Source of the DNA: Phytobacter diazotrophicus
GTDB taxonomy: Bacteria; Pseudomonadota; Gammaproteobacteria; Enterobacterales; Enterobacteriaceae
Length of the DNA stretch: 64,000 nt
Assembly (NCBI GenBank): GCA_004346725.1
Contig: SMDE01000001.1
Location: 124,001-188,000, forward strand
Direction: 5' to 3'
Position 1 is the stretch's first letter; each line of letters begins with the position of its first letter. The notes below the pieces were generated by a model, which saw only the letters and a list, made by a program, of their open reading frames with translations, was not told where the DNA came from and searched no databases. Below are positions 47,494-59,730 of the stretch, piece after piece. The translations under genes were made by a program, and so were the position numbers.

Positions 47494-48282
47494 ATGTCTG
47501 CACCTCGCATGCCAGCACTGTTTTTGGGCCACGGCAGCCCGATGAATGTTCTGGAAGATAACGTTTATACCCGCGCCTGGGCTCAGCTTGGCGAAACACT
47601 GCCGCGTCCTAAAGCTATTGTGGTTGTCTCAGCGCACTGGTTTACGCGTGGTACCGGGGTAACCGCGATGGAAGCGCCGCAGACAATCCATGACTTTGGG
47701 GGATTTCCTCAGGCATTGTACGACACCCATTACCCGGCACCGGGCTCGCCTGCGCTGGCCCAGCATCTGGTTGAACTGCTGTCGCCCGTGCCGGTTACTT
47801 TGGATAAAGAAGCCTGGGGTTTTGACCACGGCTCCTGGGGCGTGTTGATCAAAATGTATCCGAATGCCGATATCCCGATGGTGCAATTGAGTATCGACAG
47901 TACCAAACCGGCGGCATGGCATATGGAAGTAGGGCGTAAGCTGGCGGCACTGCGCGATGAAGGCATAATGCTGGTGGCGAGCGGTAACGTGGTGCATAAC
48001 CTGCGTACGGCACGCTGGCATGGCGATAGCTCGCCTTATCCGTGGGCGACCGCTTTCAACGAATTTGTGAAGAATAACCTGACATGGAAAGGGCCGACCG
48101 AACAACATCCGCTGGTCAATTATATGGAGCATGAAGGTGGTTCGCTTTCTAACCCTACACCGGACCATTTCCTGCCGCTGCTCTATGTTCTGGGGGCGTG
48201 GGATGGGGTGGAGAATATCTCGATTCCGGTAGATGGTCTGGAAATGGGCAGCCTGAGTATGCTGTCGGTGCAGGTAGGCTAA
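47494..48282 (+). CDS. ygiD: 4,5-DOPA-extradiol-dioxygenase-like protein YgiD
   Basis: The 262-aa product belongs to the class III extradiol dioxygenase family of plant and bacterial DOPA dioxygenases. Likely iron ligands are the His in FLGHGSPMN and in VVVSAHWFTRGTG, and the HDFGGFP and GFDHGSWG motifs are intact. In E. coli YgiD shows DOPA 4,5-dioxygenase activity in vitro; the natural substrate is unclear. ATG 47494 (MSAPRMPALF) follows TAAGGAT and is preferred over upstream starts. It converges with ygiC. Confidence 0.93.
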   Translation: MSAPRMPALFLGHGSPMNVLEDNVYTRAWAQLGETLPRPKAIVVVSAHWFTRGTGVTAMEAPQTIHDFGGFPQALYDTHYPAPGSPALAQHLVELLSPVPVTLDKEAWGFDHGSWGVLIKMYPNADIPMVQLSIDSTKPAAWHMEVGRKLAALRDEGIMLVASGNVVHNLRTARWHGDSSPYPWATAFNEFVKNNLTWKGPTEQHPLVNYMEHEGGSLSNPTPDHFLPLLYVLGAWDGVENISIPVDGLEMGSLSMLSVQVG

Positions 48283-48333
48283 GGCTTTGTAGCCCCGGGA
48301 AGCGTATGCGCACCCAGGGCTCCTTGTCGCACG

Positions 48334-49494
48334 TTACTCAACAAAAATATGCGGATAGAAACGTGACAGATCCTGGGTGATCAACGCCCGGTCTTCACGA
48401 ATACCAATACCCGCAGGTTGATCGTTGATAAGCCAACTGCCAATCAGCGTGTAGCTGTCGCCAAACCTGGGTAACTGACAGAACTGCTGGACGATCATCC
48501 CTTCTTCGCCGTATGGGCCTTCGACTTCTTCGATCGTTTTGCCATTTTCGATAATGGACACATTTGCCCCTTCGCGAGAGAAGATAGGCTTAATGACGTA
48601 TTTTTCCATTTCCGGGTGAGCATCTTCGGCAAACCAGGCGGGTAACAGGTTCGGATGGTTGGGGAACATCTCCCACAGCATTGGCAGGAGCGCTTTGTTC
48701 GAAATAATGCTCTTCCATGCCGGTTCCAGCCAGCGAACGCCTGCATCTTCCAGCTTGGTCGAGAAGTCTTCGCGCAGCATATACTCCCAGGGGTACAGCT
48801 TAAACAGATTACTGATCACCTGATCCTGCAGATCGGTAAACTGCCCTTTTTCCCCCAGGCCAATATCTTCAATATAGAGAAACTCGCTGGCCACATCCGC
48901 TTCTGCGGCGCAGTCTTGCAGATATTGCACGGTACCTCGATCTTCAACGGTATCGCGACAGCAAGCGAAATGCAGCAGGTTAAAGCCATGCTGTTCGCGT
49001 AGCTCTGCAAAACGCTCAATAAGTTTTTCCTGCAGGCTGTTGAATTGATCGCAGCCTTCCGGCAGCTTGCCGGCGGTTATCTGATCTTCCAGCCAAATCC
49101 ATTGAAAAAATGCTGCTTCATACAATGAGGTTGGTGTATCGGCATTATTTTCCAGCAGCTTCGGTTCGCCGGTACCATCCCACGCCAGGTCAAGGCGTGA
49201 ATAAAGCGACGGCTGCCCGGTTTTCCAGGACTGACGTACAAAGCCCCAGGTGTGCTTTGGAATGCGGAATTTCGCCAGCAGTTCATCACTGGCGATAACC
49301 TTGTCCACAACCTGCAGACACATCTGATGGAGCTCGGCGGTGACCTCTTCCAGTTTCTCCACCTGGGCGAGCGTCAGCTTGTAGTAGGCATCTTCACACC
49401 AGTATGGCTCGCCATACATGGTGTGAAAGTTGAAACCATACTCGGTGGCTTTCTCGCGCCAGTCGGGACGTTCGACAATGTTGATTCTTTCCAT
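48334..49494 (-). CDS. ygiC: ATP-grasp protein YgiC, glutathionylspermidine-synthase-like
   Basis: The 386-aa product equals the E. coli YgiC length and belongs to the glutathionylspermidine synthase pre-ATP-grasp family. Motifs include [18 protein letters not shown] and, near the C-terminus, [12 protein letters not shown] and [11 protein letters not shown], the ATP-binding part. It lacks an amidase domain, so it is a lone ligase-like protein whose peptide or amine substrate is unknown. ATG at 49494 is chosen over one two codons upstream. It follows ygiB closely and belongs to the tolC-ygiBC group. Confidence 0.92.
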   Translation of the reverse strand: MERINIVERPDWREKATEYGFNFHTMYGEPYWCEDAYYKLTLAQVEKLEEVTAELHQMCLQVVDKVIASDELLAKFRIPKHTWGFVRQSWKTGQPSLYSRLDLAWDGTGEPKLLENNADTPTSLYEAAFFQWIWLEDQITAGKLPEGCDQFNSLQEKLIERFAELREQHGFNLLHFACCRDTVEDRGTVQYLQDCAAEADVASEFLYIEDIGLGEKGQFTDLQDQVISNLFKLYPWEYMLREDFSTKLEDAGVRWLEPAWKSIISNKALLPMLWEMFPNHPNLLPAWFAEDAHPEMEKYVIKPIFSREGANVSIIENGKTIEEVEGPYGEEGMIVQQFCQLPRFGDSYTLIGSWLINDQPAGIGIREDRALITQDLSRFYPHIFVE

Positions 49495-49499
49495 GGTCA

Positions 49500-50174
49500 T
49501 CAGCCGCCCATTGAACGGGTTGAGGTGCCGCTGGCGCTACGCTGCATAGAGGCGGCTTGTTTGGCCACGGACTGACCAAAACCGCCACGCGTGATGGTGG
49601 AGGTCGTTGCAGGTTTTGGTGCCATCGCGGTTTTCGAAACCGTTGCGCTACGGCCAGGCTGGGCTGCACCATAGCTTTTGCCGCTGGCATCGGTGTACTG
49701 ACCATAGGCCGGGCTGGCCGGGTTTTTGGAGCTGAACAGCGGCTGCTGGGCATAACCCGCGCCGCCGCCCATCAGGCGACCCATCATGTAACCCGCCATC
49801 AGCGGCATCCAGAAACTGCCACCAGACTGTTGTGCCTGCGCCTGGTTTTCCGTCGCCATACCTGCCTGAGCAGGAGCTTGCTGACACTGACCTTCGCCAA
49901 ACTCAGCGACGCAATCCTCACGCGATGCATATTTCGGCGCGGTACGCGCTGCTTCTTTCAGCGCATTGTCATAGGTGGTTTTACATTCGGCGCTTTTGTC
50001 CGGGTTCGCCGAAGCACAGTCATCGGCATTTTGATACATTTTTACTGTTTCATCGTTTTGTTCGCACCCTGCCAACATAAAGACGGCAGTCACGGCCAGC
50101 GCTACGGGCGTCAGGTGACGCGCGCCCCAGCTTTTGCGAAACATCGCATGATTAATATTTTTTGTCCGTTTCAT
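49500..50174 (-). CDS. ygiB: YgiB, DUF1190 lipoprotein-like protein
   Basis: The 224-aa product (223 in E. coli) begins with a basic N-region and a hydrophobic segment ending in FMLAGCEQ, a possible lipobox, so it is probably membrane-anchored and exported. The middle has [18 protein letters not shown]. The C-terminal half is Gly/Ser/Gln-rich, with [19 protein letters not shown]. Function is unknown; it lies downstream of tolC and just before ygiC, as in E. coli. Confidence 0.93.
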   Translation of the reverse strand: MKRTKNINHAMFRKSWGARHLTPVALAVTAVFMLAGCEQNDETVKMYQNADDCASANPDKSAECKTTYDNALKEAARTAPKYASREDCVAEFGEGQCQQAPAQAGMATENQAQAQQSGGSFWMPLMAGYMMGRLMGGGAGYAQQPLFSSKNPASPAYGQYTDASGKSYGAAQPGRSATVSKTAMAPKPATTSTITRGGFGQSVAKQAASMQRSASGTSTRSMGG

Positions 50175-50285
50175 ATTTGTCTTCCGAGACCCACAGGTAT
50201 TAATAAAAGGTCAGGATAGTGGATGAGTGTCTGAAAATGAAGCAGGAGGCGGGTCAGCAGGGGGGATCTTTACGTTGCCTTACGT

Positions 50286-50310
50286 AAAAACGGGGGCTGT
50301 ATGCCCCCGT
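50286..50310 (-). terminator. Terminator of tolC
   Basis: On the minus strand CGGGGGC, a five-base loop and GCCCCCG form a strong hairpin followed by TTTTTAC, 24 bp after the tolC stop. ygiB starts about 110 bp further, so some read-through into ygiBC is possible. Confidence 0.85.
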
Positions 50311-50333
50311 ACAATAATAATGGGAAAAAAGAA

Positions 50334-51779
50334 TTAATGCGTTGTTTTGCGCACGCTGGCCGGCTGTGTCTGAGGAGCCTGTCCGTTTGCCATCTTCTCA
50401 ACGCGAGCTTCTTGCTCTGGGTTTTCCGGTGCCACATTTTCTGGCGAGGTAGAGATAGGTTTACCCAGTGTATTGTTCAGCGCCAGGAGATCCTGTTCAT
50501 TCAGGGTGCCGAGAGCAGATTTAATATTCAACTGGTTAATCAGATAGTTATAACGCGCGCTGGAAAGTTGCTGCTTCGCGTTATACAGCGTGGTGGTTGC
50601 GTCCAGTACGTCCACAATGGTACGTGTACCCACGGAGTAACCTGCTTCCATCGCATCCAGAGAACTTTGCGCAGAAACAACGGCTTGTTTATACGCATTG
50701 ATGCTGCTGATGGAGGCATTCACGTTGTTGAAAGAGGAACGAACGGTTTGCACAACGCTGCGGTGTGCGCTTTCCAGTTGCTCGCTTGCGCCAACAAAGT
50801 TGTACTGTGCCTGTTTCACCTGCGAATTCACCATCCCGCCCTGATACAGCGGCAGGGAGAAGCTCAGGCCCACTTTATTCTGACCAATTTTGCTGTCGTC
50901 ATACTGGGCGCTGTTGGTACGGGAGCCGCTGTAAGAAGTATTCGATACCGCAGTAGACGCGGTCAAATCGAGCGTCGGCAGGTGACCATCTTGCGCCTGG
51001 CGAATCTGCTCACGCGCCAGATCCTGGCTCAGACGTGCCTGCAGCAACGTCAGGTTGCGGCTTTCTGCGTCCTTCAGCAGTGCGTTCACCGCCTGAGGTT
51101 TGTCTGTTTTGAAGCCATCAACGTTCAGTGATGCCAACTGCGGATAGTAATTACCGGTGACCTGACGCAGTGACTCGACGGCATTGTCGAGATTGTTACG
51201 GGCGGTCACTTCGTTAGCCAGTACGGTGTCATACTGTGAACGGGCGTTCTGTACGTCGGTAATCGCAACCAGACCCACATTAAAACGCTGGGTAGTTTGG
51301 TCTAACTGACGGTAGATAGCCTGTTTCTGCGCTTCGGTATAAGAGAGCGAGTCAATCGCGCTTAATACGTTAAAATAAGCGGTGGCAGTATTCAAAATGA
51401 GCGTTTGCTGATCGGTCTGGTACGTCACATCCTGGATGCCTGCGGATTTTTCCTGTAACGTCAACGCACGCCATTTGGACATATCAAACAAGGTTTGCGT
51501 AAGCTGCAGGGAGCCGCTGGTGGCGTTGGAGTTCACACCATTGCTGTCGCGATAGCCATTGCTGTAGGTGTAATCCGCACCCAAACCCAGCTGTGGCAGT
51601 AACGGGCTGCGCGCTTCGTTAATTTTCTCGAAAGCTGCATCACGATCGGCGGCGGATTTACGCAGATCGGGGTTGCTTAAACGCGCCTGCTGATAAACCT
51701 GCAACAGGTTTTCTGCCTGGCTCATAGCACTGAAACCTGTCAGGCTCAGGCCGATAAGAATGGGGAGCAATTTCTTCAT
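50334..51779 (-). CDS. tolC: Outer membrane efflux channel TolC
   Basis: TolC is the trimeric outer membrane channel for AcrAB, MacAB, EmrAB and type I secretion. From ATG 51779 it has 481 aa with a signal peptide (about 1-22, ending SQAEN). The two structural repeats are clear (NLLQVYQQARLSNPDLRKS; DGHLPTLDLTAS), and YDTVLANEVTARNNLDNA is in the coiled-coil barrel. The C-terminus is shorter than in E. coli (493 aa) and ends KTTH; this lies in the dispensable tail after the last barrel helix. It is divergent from nudF, and a marbox lies upstream. Confidence 0.97.
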   Translation of the reverse strand: MKKLLPILIGLSLTGFSAMSQAENLLQVYQQARLSNPDLRKSAADRDAAFEKINEARSPLLPQLGLGADYTYSNGYRDSNGVNSNATSGSLQLTQTLFDMSKWRALTLQEKSAGIQDVTYQTDQQTLILNTATAYFNVLSAIDSLSYTEAQKQAIYRQLDQTTQRFNVGLVAITDVQNARSQYDTVLANEVTARNNLDNAVESLRQVTGNYYPQLASLNVDGFKTDKPQAVNALLKDAESRNLTLLQARLSQDLAREQIRQAQDGHLPTLDLTASTAVSNTSYSGSRTNSAQYDDSKIGQNKVGLSFSLPLYQGGMVNSQVKQAQYNFVGASEQLESAHRSVVQTVRSSFNNVNASISSINAYKQAVVSAQSSLDAMEAGYSVGTRTIVDVLDATTTLYNAKQQLSSARYNYLINQLNIKSALGTLNEQDLLALNNTLGKPISTSPENVAPENPEQEARVEKMANGQAPQTQPASVRKTTH

Positions 51780-51864
51780 TTGCATTCCTTGTTGTGAAGC
51801 ATGAATAGCGCTGATCTAAATTCAGAAATATTCGCCGATTCTAACAGAGAGCGCCACCGCTGAA

Positions 51865-51883
51865 GGTTGGCGTAAAGTGCCAT
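51865..51883 (-). promoter_or_regulatory. MarA/SoxS/Rob box upstream of tolC
   Basis: On the minus strand ATGGCACTTTACGCCAACC fits the marbox consensus AYNGCACNNWNNRYYAAAY with one mismatch. A -10-like TAGAAT lies at plus-strand 51838-51843. E. coli tolC is activated by MarA, SoxS and Rob, so this site is expected. Confidence 0.75.
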
Positions 51884-51984
51884 CCGACGTAAATTTGCCC
51901 CAATCTATCACATGGCGCTTTAAACGGCAGTCAAACAGGCTTGAAAACCACAAAATCAACATTAATTAATAACAGGATATCCGC

Positions 51985-52617
51985 ATGAGTAAGCCAGAAA
52001 CCTCTGCTGTGACTTTCACAAAAAACGATGTAGAAATTATTGCACGGGAAACGCTCTATAGCGGTTTTTTTTCGCTCGAACTCTACCGTTTTCGTCATCG
52101 TTTGTTCAATGGTGAGATGAGCGGTGAGGTACGGCGCGAAATTTTTGAACGCGGCCACGCTGCAGTCTTGCTACCCTTTGACCCAGTAAGGGATGAAGTG
52201 GTGTTAGTCGAACAGATTCGCATTGCTGCGTTTGATACCAGCGAAAGCCCATGGTTGCTGGAGATGGTGGCCGGCATGATCGAAGAGGGCGAGTCTGTTG
52301 AAGATGTCGTTCGACGTGAGGCGGTAGAGGAAGCCGGGCTGACCGTGGGGCGGGTAAAAAAGATGTTGAGCTATCTGGCAAGCCCTGGGGGCACCAGCGA
52401 GCGCTTATCCATATTGGTTGGCGAAGTGGACGCCACGCAGGCCGAAGGTATTCACGGTCTGGTGGATGAAAACGAAGATATTCGTGTTCATGTGGTGAGC
52501 CGGGAACAGGCTTACCAGTTGGTAGAAGAGGGGAAAATCGACAACGCAGCGTCTGTCATCGCCCTGCAATGGCTGCAACTGCATTATGAGAGCTTACGAA
52601 ACGAGTGGAAAAAATGA
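51985..52617 (+). CDS. nudF: ADP-ribose pyrophosphatase NudF
   Basis: NudF hydrolyses ADP-ribose to AMP and ribose 5-phosphate. The 210-aa product (209 in E. coli) carries the Nudix box in [23 protein letters not shown] (about 95-117), with the metal-binding REAVEE core, and ends in a helix ([15 protein letters not shown]). It is the first gene of the nudF-yqiB-cpdA-yqiA-parE run and overlaps yqiB by four bases. Confidence 0.97.
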   Translation: MSKPETSAVTFTKNDVEIIARETLYSGFFSLELYRFRHRLFNGEMSGEVRREIFERGHAAVLLPFDPVRDEVVLVEQIRIAAFDTSESPWLLEMVAGMIEEGESVEDVVRREAVEEAGLTVGRVKKMLSYLASPGGTSERLSILVGEVDATQAEGIHGLVDENEDIRVHVVSREQAYQLVEEGKIDNAASVIALQWLQLHYESLRNEWKK

Positions 52618-53036
52618 AGCGTTATACACCTGACTTCCCTGAAATGATGCGCCTGTGCGAGACCAATTTCGCGCAGCTCCGCCGCCTGTTGCCGCGTAAC
52701 GACGAGGCAGGCGAAACAGTGAGCTATCAGGTGGCGAATGCGCAATACCGGTTAACGATTGTCGAGTCCACCCGCTACACTACGCTTGTGGAAATCGAAC
52801 AGACCCTGCCCGCAGTCAGCTACTGGAGCCTGCCATCAATGACAGTGCGCCTGTATCACGACGCGATGGTAGCCGAAGTGTGTTCGAGTCAGCAGATCTT
52901 TCGTTTTAAAGCGCGTTATGATTATCCGAATAAAAAGTTGCATCAACGCGACGAAAAGCATCAAATTAATCAGTTTCTGGCCGACTGGCTACGTTACTGT
53001 TTAGCACATGGAGCAATGGCGATTCCGGTTTGTTAG
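52614..53036 (+). CDS. yqiB: YqiB, DUF1249 protein
   Basis: The 140-aa product matches E. coli YqiB nearly throughout ([38 protein letters not shown]). Its function is unknown; it is a small soluble protein. The start is ATG 52614, overlapping the nudF stop; three upstream in-frame codons belong to the nudF end. Its conserved place between nudF and cpdA suggests translational coupling. Confidence 0.95.
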   Translation: MKRYTPDFPEMMRLCETNFAQLRRLLPRNDEAGETVSYQVANAQYRLTIVESTRYTTLVEIEQTLPAVSYWSLPSMTVRLYHDAMVAEVCSSQQIFRFKARYDYPNKKLHQRDEKHQINQFLADWLRYCLAHGAMAIPVC

Positions 53037-53060
53037 CGTAGTGAAACCTAAGGACACCAT

Positions 53061-53887
53061 TTGGAAAGCCTGTTAAACCTTCCTCTGGCTGGTGGGGCCA
53101 GAGTCAGGATATTACAAATTACAGACACTCACCTGTTTGCCGAAAAACATGAAACGTTGTTAGGTGTGAATACCTGGGAAAGCTATCAGGCCGTACTGGA
53201 TGCCATTCAGGCCCAGCAGCGTGAGTGTGATTTGATTGTCGCCACGGGCGACCTGGCGCAGGATCAGACCGCTGCGGCTTATCAGCATTTTGCTGAGGGC
53301 ATCGCAAGATTTGGCGCGCCTTGTGTCTGGCTGCCAGGCAATCATGACTTTCAACCGGCGATGTATACCGCACTGCAGGAAGCAGGAATATCCTCATCCA
53401 AACGGGTAATCACTGGCGATAACTGGCAAATTCTCCTGCTTGATAGCCAGGTATTTGGCGTTCCGCACGGTGAGTTGAGTGAATTCCAGCTCGACTGGCT
53501 GGAAAAAAAACTGAGTGCCAGTCCTGAACGTCATACGCTGCTATTGTTACATCATCATCCGTTGCCTTCGGGATGTAGCTGGTTGGATCAACACAGCCTG
53601 CGCAATGCCGCAGAGCTGGATAACGTGCTGGCGCGTTTCCCACATGTTCGCTACCTGTTATGCGGGCATATTCACCAGGAGTTGGACCTCAACTGGAATG
53701 GCCGCCGCCTGTTAGCGACGCCATCGACCTGCGTGCAGTTTAAACCGCATTGTGCCAATTTCACTCTCGACACAATCGCGCCGGGCTGGCGCTGGTTGGA
53801 TCTGTACCCGGACGGAAGCCTGCAAACTGAGGTCTGTCGTTTGCAATGCACGCGGTTCAACCCGGATACCGCGTCAGAAGGATACTG

Positions 53888-53888
<1 letters not shown>
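53061..53888 (+). CDS. cpdA: 3',5'-cyclic AMP phosphodiesterase CpdA
   Basis: CpdA degrades cAMP and so lowers CRP activity. The 275-aa product equals the E. coli length. It starts with TTG at 53061 after an AAGGA site, as E. coli cpdA is also reported to use a non-ATG start. Metallophosphatase motifs are intact: [25 protein letters not shown] and CGHIHQE. Its stop overlaps the yqiA start (TGATG). Confidence 0.96.
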
Positions 53889-56397
<2,509 letters not shown>

Positions 56398-56406
56398 GCC
56401 ACTGAG

Positions 56407-56434
56407 ACTCTTCAGGCCTGGTGGCCTGAAGAGT
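56407..56434. terminator. Hairpin between parE and the hexuronate transporter gene
   Basis: A perfect 12-bp stem, ACTCTTCAGGCC (56407-56418) with GGCCTGAAGAGT (56423-56434), has a 4-base loop. It lies 10 bp after the parE stop and 12 bp before the converging gene's stop. There is no long T-run, so it may act as a bidirectional terminator or mRNA stabiliser. Confidence 0.7.
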
Positions 56435-56445
56435 GCTTGCCTCAG

Positions 56446-57978
56446 TTAGTCCATTATCGCTTTCTGTTTCGGCGAGAGGGGCTGTGTTTCAGGGGCAATT
56501 TCCGGCCAGAGTTTTTCATATTTTACCCCAGTCAGATCTTCCACAATGCTGCGTGTTTCAGGTGTTACTGCGGCACGTGAACCATTCTTTTTCAGTCTAT
56601 CTACTTCATCAACAAACACTTTGTGGGTCTGTTTATTCAAATGGAAGGTCAGAGCCTGCCATAAGGCGAGAACCAGCAAACCTGCGGTACCGATAAACAG
56701 TGTCATGGCAATGGTATGCACTGCTTGTTCTGGCTGGACCTGGCTGCCTTTTACAAAACCGCCCTCCTGCAAAATAAAACCGACAACAAAGGTCGCAATA
56801 GCGACGGTAGTTTTGCGAGAGAAGGTCATCACCGCTGCAAACAGACCTTCACGGCGCTGACGCGTAATCATCTCATCAATATCCGGAATAAACGGGAAGA
56901 CATTCCACGGGGTAAATTCCAGAACACAGCGACCGACCTGGTACAAACCGGCCAGGATAATCAGCAACAGGGCTTTTTGCTCCGTCGGGAAGAGATAAAT
57001 CAGCAGAATACCACCAAGGCAAAGCATCATCGTACTGTAGGCAAAAACATAAAGTTTTGATGGGCCAAATTTGATGATAGCGAAACCGGCCACCAGCGTA
57101 ACGGGCAGACCGATGATACTCATCGACAGCAGGCTTCCCGCAAACGCGGAGGAAACTTGCAGGCAATAGACGCAGAAAAAGACGAAAACGGTATTGTAAA
57201 TGTCTTTGGCGGTAAACGAGAGCAGATAGATGGCCAGATGTTTACGGAAGGCTCTCACTTTCAGCGTTGACAAGTAGTCCTTAAAAAGGCCCAGAATATT
57301 GACCCGTGAAGCTGAGCGATCGCTTTCCAGTTCGGCAAGCATTTCCGGCGTTAATTCGCGCTCCCAGGTCACTTTCCACGAGATAAATACGCATACCATA
57401 AAAGCCACGGCAAATACGATGCCGTTTATCAGATAGGCTTCCGCACTCTTTTCGCCGAGGTAGCCAATCAGCAGCCCCGGAATAAATGTGGCGAGAAAGG
57501 TTCCCGTTGCAGAAAGAAACATACGCCCGGTGGATAGTTTTGTCCTGGCGTTGAAATCTTTGGTCATTTCAGAGGGCAGCGTTTCCCACGGGATAAGCAC
57601 CATGGCAGCGATAATTTCAAAGGCAAGATATACGCTGAGATAGAACCAGTAGTTCATGCCATTAAGCCAAAGAAGAGCATAAACCAGCATTAACGGTGAA
57701 CCAATCAGCAGGAAAAATCGGCGACGGCCAAATTTCTTACCCAGCCTATTTTTATAAAAATGGTCTGTGAATGTTCCCATGAACAAACTGATAATAGCAT
57801 CGACAATACGCGCTATAGCTACGATGGAAGCAGCTTCTAATGGCGAGAGGCCCACAAACGTTGTGTAATAAAATAATAGCCATGCGCCAATGACGGTAAA
57901 AGCACCACCACCCATAATATCGGTAAGGCCATAACCGATACTGACAGGTATGGTAATTTTTCTTTCTGAGTTCTTCAT
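56446..57978 (-). CDS. GPH-family sugar/hexuronide cation symporter
   Basis: The 510-aa product is a glycoside-pentoside-hexuronide (GPH/MelB-like) transporter with about 12 membrane segments. The N-terminal GYGLTDIMGGGAFTVIG and the FTDHFYKNRLGKKFGRRRFFLL loop are typical. A C-terminal hydrophilic extension of about 60 residues is long for the family. Downstream of uxaC (20 bp), it is likely to import a hexuronate or hexuronide (glucuronate or glucuronide) that UxaC isomerises. The specificity is inferred from the neighbours only. Confidence 0.85.
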   Translation of the reverse strand: MKNSERKITIPVSIGYGLTDIMGGGAFTVIGAWLLFYYTTFVGLSPLEAASIVAIARIVDAIISLFMGTFTDHFYKNRLGKKFGRRRFFLLIGSPLMLVYALLWLNGMNYWFYLSVYLAFEIIAAMVLIPWETLPSEMTKDFNARTKLSTGRMFLSATGTFLATFIPGLLIGYLGEKSAEAYLINGIVFAVAFMVCVFISWKVTWERELTPEMLAELESDRSASRVNILGLFKDYLSTLKVRAFRKHLAIYLLSFTAKDIYNTVFVFFCVYCLQVSSAFAGSLLSMSIIGLPVTLVAGFAIIKFGPSKLYVFAYSTMMLCLGGILLIYLFPTEQKALLLIILAGLYQVGRCVLEFTPWNVFPFIPDIDEMITRQRREGLFAAVMTFSRKTTVAIATFVVGFILQEGGFVKGSQVQPEQAVHTIAMTLFIGTAGLLVLALWQALTFHLNKQTHKVFVDEVDRLKKNGSRAAVTPETRSIVEDLTGVKYEKLWPEIAPETQPLSPKQKAIMD

Positions 57979-57998
57979 GTTTTATCTCGATTATAAAA

Positions 57999-59405
57999 TC
58001 AGAAATTGAAATAAGAACGGGCGTTGTCAGCGCAAATCCCTTTGATCATACTGGATAAAATATCCATATCTTCTGGTACTTCGCCCCGATCCACCCAACC
58101 GCCTATAAGGTTGCAAAGAATACGTCTGAAATAATCATGGCGGGTATAAGACACAAAACTACGGGAATCCGTAAGCATGCCAATAAAATTGGCAAGTAAT
58201 CCCTGGTCGGCCAGAGTCATTAATTGATTGTTCATGCCGCGTTGGGTATCGTTAAACCACCATCCAGAACCGAACTGCATGGGTGATTTAATCCCTTCTT
58301 CGCCACTCTGAAAATTAGCCAATGCCGAGGCTACAATATCGTTATAACCAGCGTTTAAATTATAGAGAATGGTTTTAGGCAGACCATTATTTTCCGCCAT
58401 TGCGTTAAGCAGGGCATTTAAATTCGCAGCCAGGTTCTGTTGGTCGGCAATTGAATCAAAACCACTATTAATACCAATAGCGTGATATTGCGGTATATTA
58501 TTATTTCGGATAGCACCGAAATGAATCTGCATTGCCCACTCTTTTTGCTTATAGAGAGCAGCGAGTTTCACAAAGATAATGCTGTTCCATGCCTGCATCC
58601 CTTCGGCGGAAAGTGTTTGTTGCGCCATTCTGGCCGCAAAAAGCGCCTCTGCTTGTTCATCGCTGACGCGCTGATAGCTCACTTCTACCGGGCCATGATC
58701 GGAAATACGACAGCCAACCTCATGGAAGAAATCGATACGCGCGGCAATCGCAGCAATGAATGATGAAAAATGCGTAATATTGACTGAGCTTATTTCAGCG
58801 AGTTGAGTGACAAATTGGCTAAACCGGATAGGATCCGTTTCGAATAATTCATCGGGGCGAAATGTCGGTAATACGCGCGTAGCGAACCCTTTCTCATTTT
58901 TAAGAAGCTGGTGGTATTTCAAATCATCCAGGGGCTTATCCGTCGTGCAAATAATTTCAACATTTGACCGCGAAATAAGTGCGCGAGGTGAAAAAACACT
59001 ATTTTTTAGTTTATTGTTACATTCATTCATCACTTCACGCCAGTTGTTACGGTTTAGCGGGGTGTGAATATCAAAATAGGTGGCGAGTTCAAGATGTGTC
59101 CAGTGATATAACGGATTGCCAAAGCTGGATTCAATCGTTTTAGCCCAGGCTTCAAACTTCTCCTCAGCAGAAGCATTGCCTGTAATATATTTTTCCTGAA
59201 TGCCATTGGCGCGCATAGCTCGCCATTTGTAGTGATCACCTTCAAGCCAGAGCTGGGTGATATCGCGAAAAGGTTTGTTTTCGAAAATGTCCCGGGCTTC
59301 AAGATGACAATGATAATCCAGTATCGGCTGTTTCTTCGCATAGCGCGTATATAGTATTTTTCCTGCTTTACTGTTAATCATAAAATCGTCGTTAATCAAC
59401 GTCAT
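57999..59405 (-). CDS. uxaC: Uronate isomerase UxaC
   Basis: UxaC converts D-glucuronate to D-fructuronate and D-galacturonate to D-tagaturonate. The 468-aa product (470 in E. coli) shows the amidohydrolase-family N-terminus with YHCHLEARDI metal-binding His, and conserved KTILYNLNAGYND, FGSGWWFNDT and TDSRSFVSYTRHDYFRRIL. It is co-directional with the transporter and divergent from uxuA. uxuB (mannonate oxidoreductase), needed between UxaC and UxuA products, is not in this cluster. Confidence 0.95.
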   Translation of the reverse strand: MTLINDDFMINSKAGKILYTRYAKKQPILDYHCHLEARDIFENKPFRDITQLWLEGDHYKWRAMRANGIQEKYITGNASAEEKFEAWAKTIESSFGNPLYHWTHLELATYFDIHTPLNRNNWREVMNECNNKLKNSVFSPRALISRSNVEIICTTDKPLDDLKYHQLLKNEKGFATRVLPTFRPDELFETDPIRFSQFVTQLAEISSVNITHFSSFIAAIAARIDFFHEVGCRISDHGPVEVSYQRVSDEQAEALFAARMAQQTLSAEGMQAWNSIIFVKLAALYKQKEWAMQIHFGAIRNNNIPQYHAIGINSGFDSIADQQNLAANLNALLNAMAENNGLPKTILYNLNAGYNDIVASALANFQSGEEGIKSPMQFGSGWWFNDTQRGMNNQLMTLADQGLLANFIGMLTDSRSFVSYTRHDYFRRILCNLIGGWVDRGEVPEDMDILSSMIKGICADNARSYFNF

Positions 59406-59730
59406 GATCGACTTGCTCCTGAAATTTTTACCTAAGGTTTTTTTATAAATGCAATAACTGAGCTGTATTTACGGTATACCTAAAAACCGCACAGTCTACT
59501 ACCATACCAGATAAGTTTTTAATTATGTGAGGGGGGTCAAATTTTGAAATAGTGTTTTAACTGTGCTTGTAGTTAGATTGTTAACGGGCGCTTAACATAT
59601 TGTTCAATATATTTAACCTCGTTTATTGATTCAGAAAATCTATTGATTATTAAAGCCCATCGTTTTACTGTACTGCTTATCAGCTACTAGTATGGTAGAT
59701 ATTTTTGCTCATTCGGGTTGAGGTTGTTCT
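59406..59730. promoter_or_regulatory. Divergent uxaC/uxuA control region with operator-like sites
   Basis: Three related elements lie here: a GGTATACC palindrome (59473-59480) like the core of the UxuR/ExuR operator TTGGTATACCAA; CTACCATACCAG (59499-59510); and CTAGTATGGTAG (59687-59698), near-inverse in orientation. All contain the GGTATNCC or CCATAC core. The rest is A+T-rich with no gene. A GntR-family (UxuR/ExuR-like) repressor acting on both operons, with possible looping, is inferred from this spacing. Confidence 0.55.
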
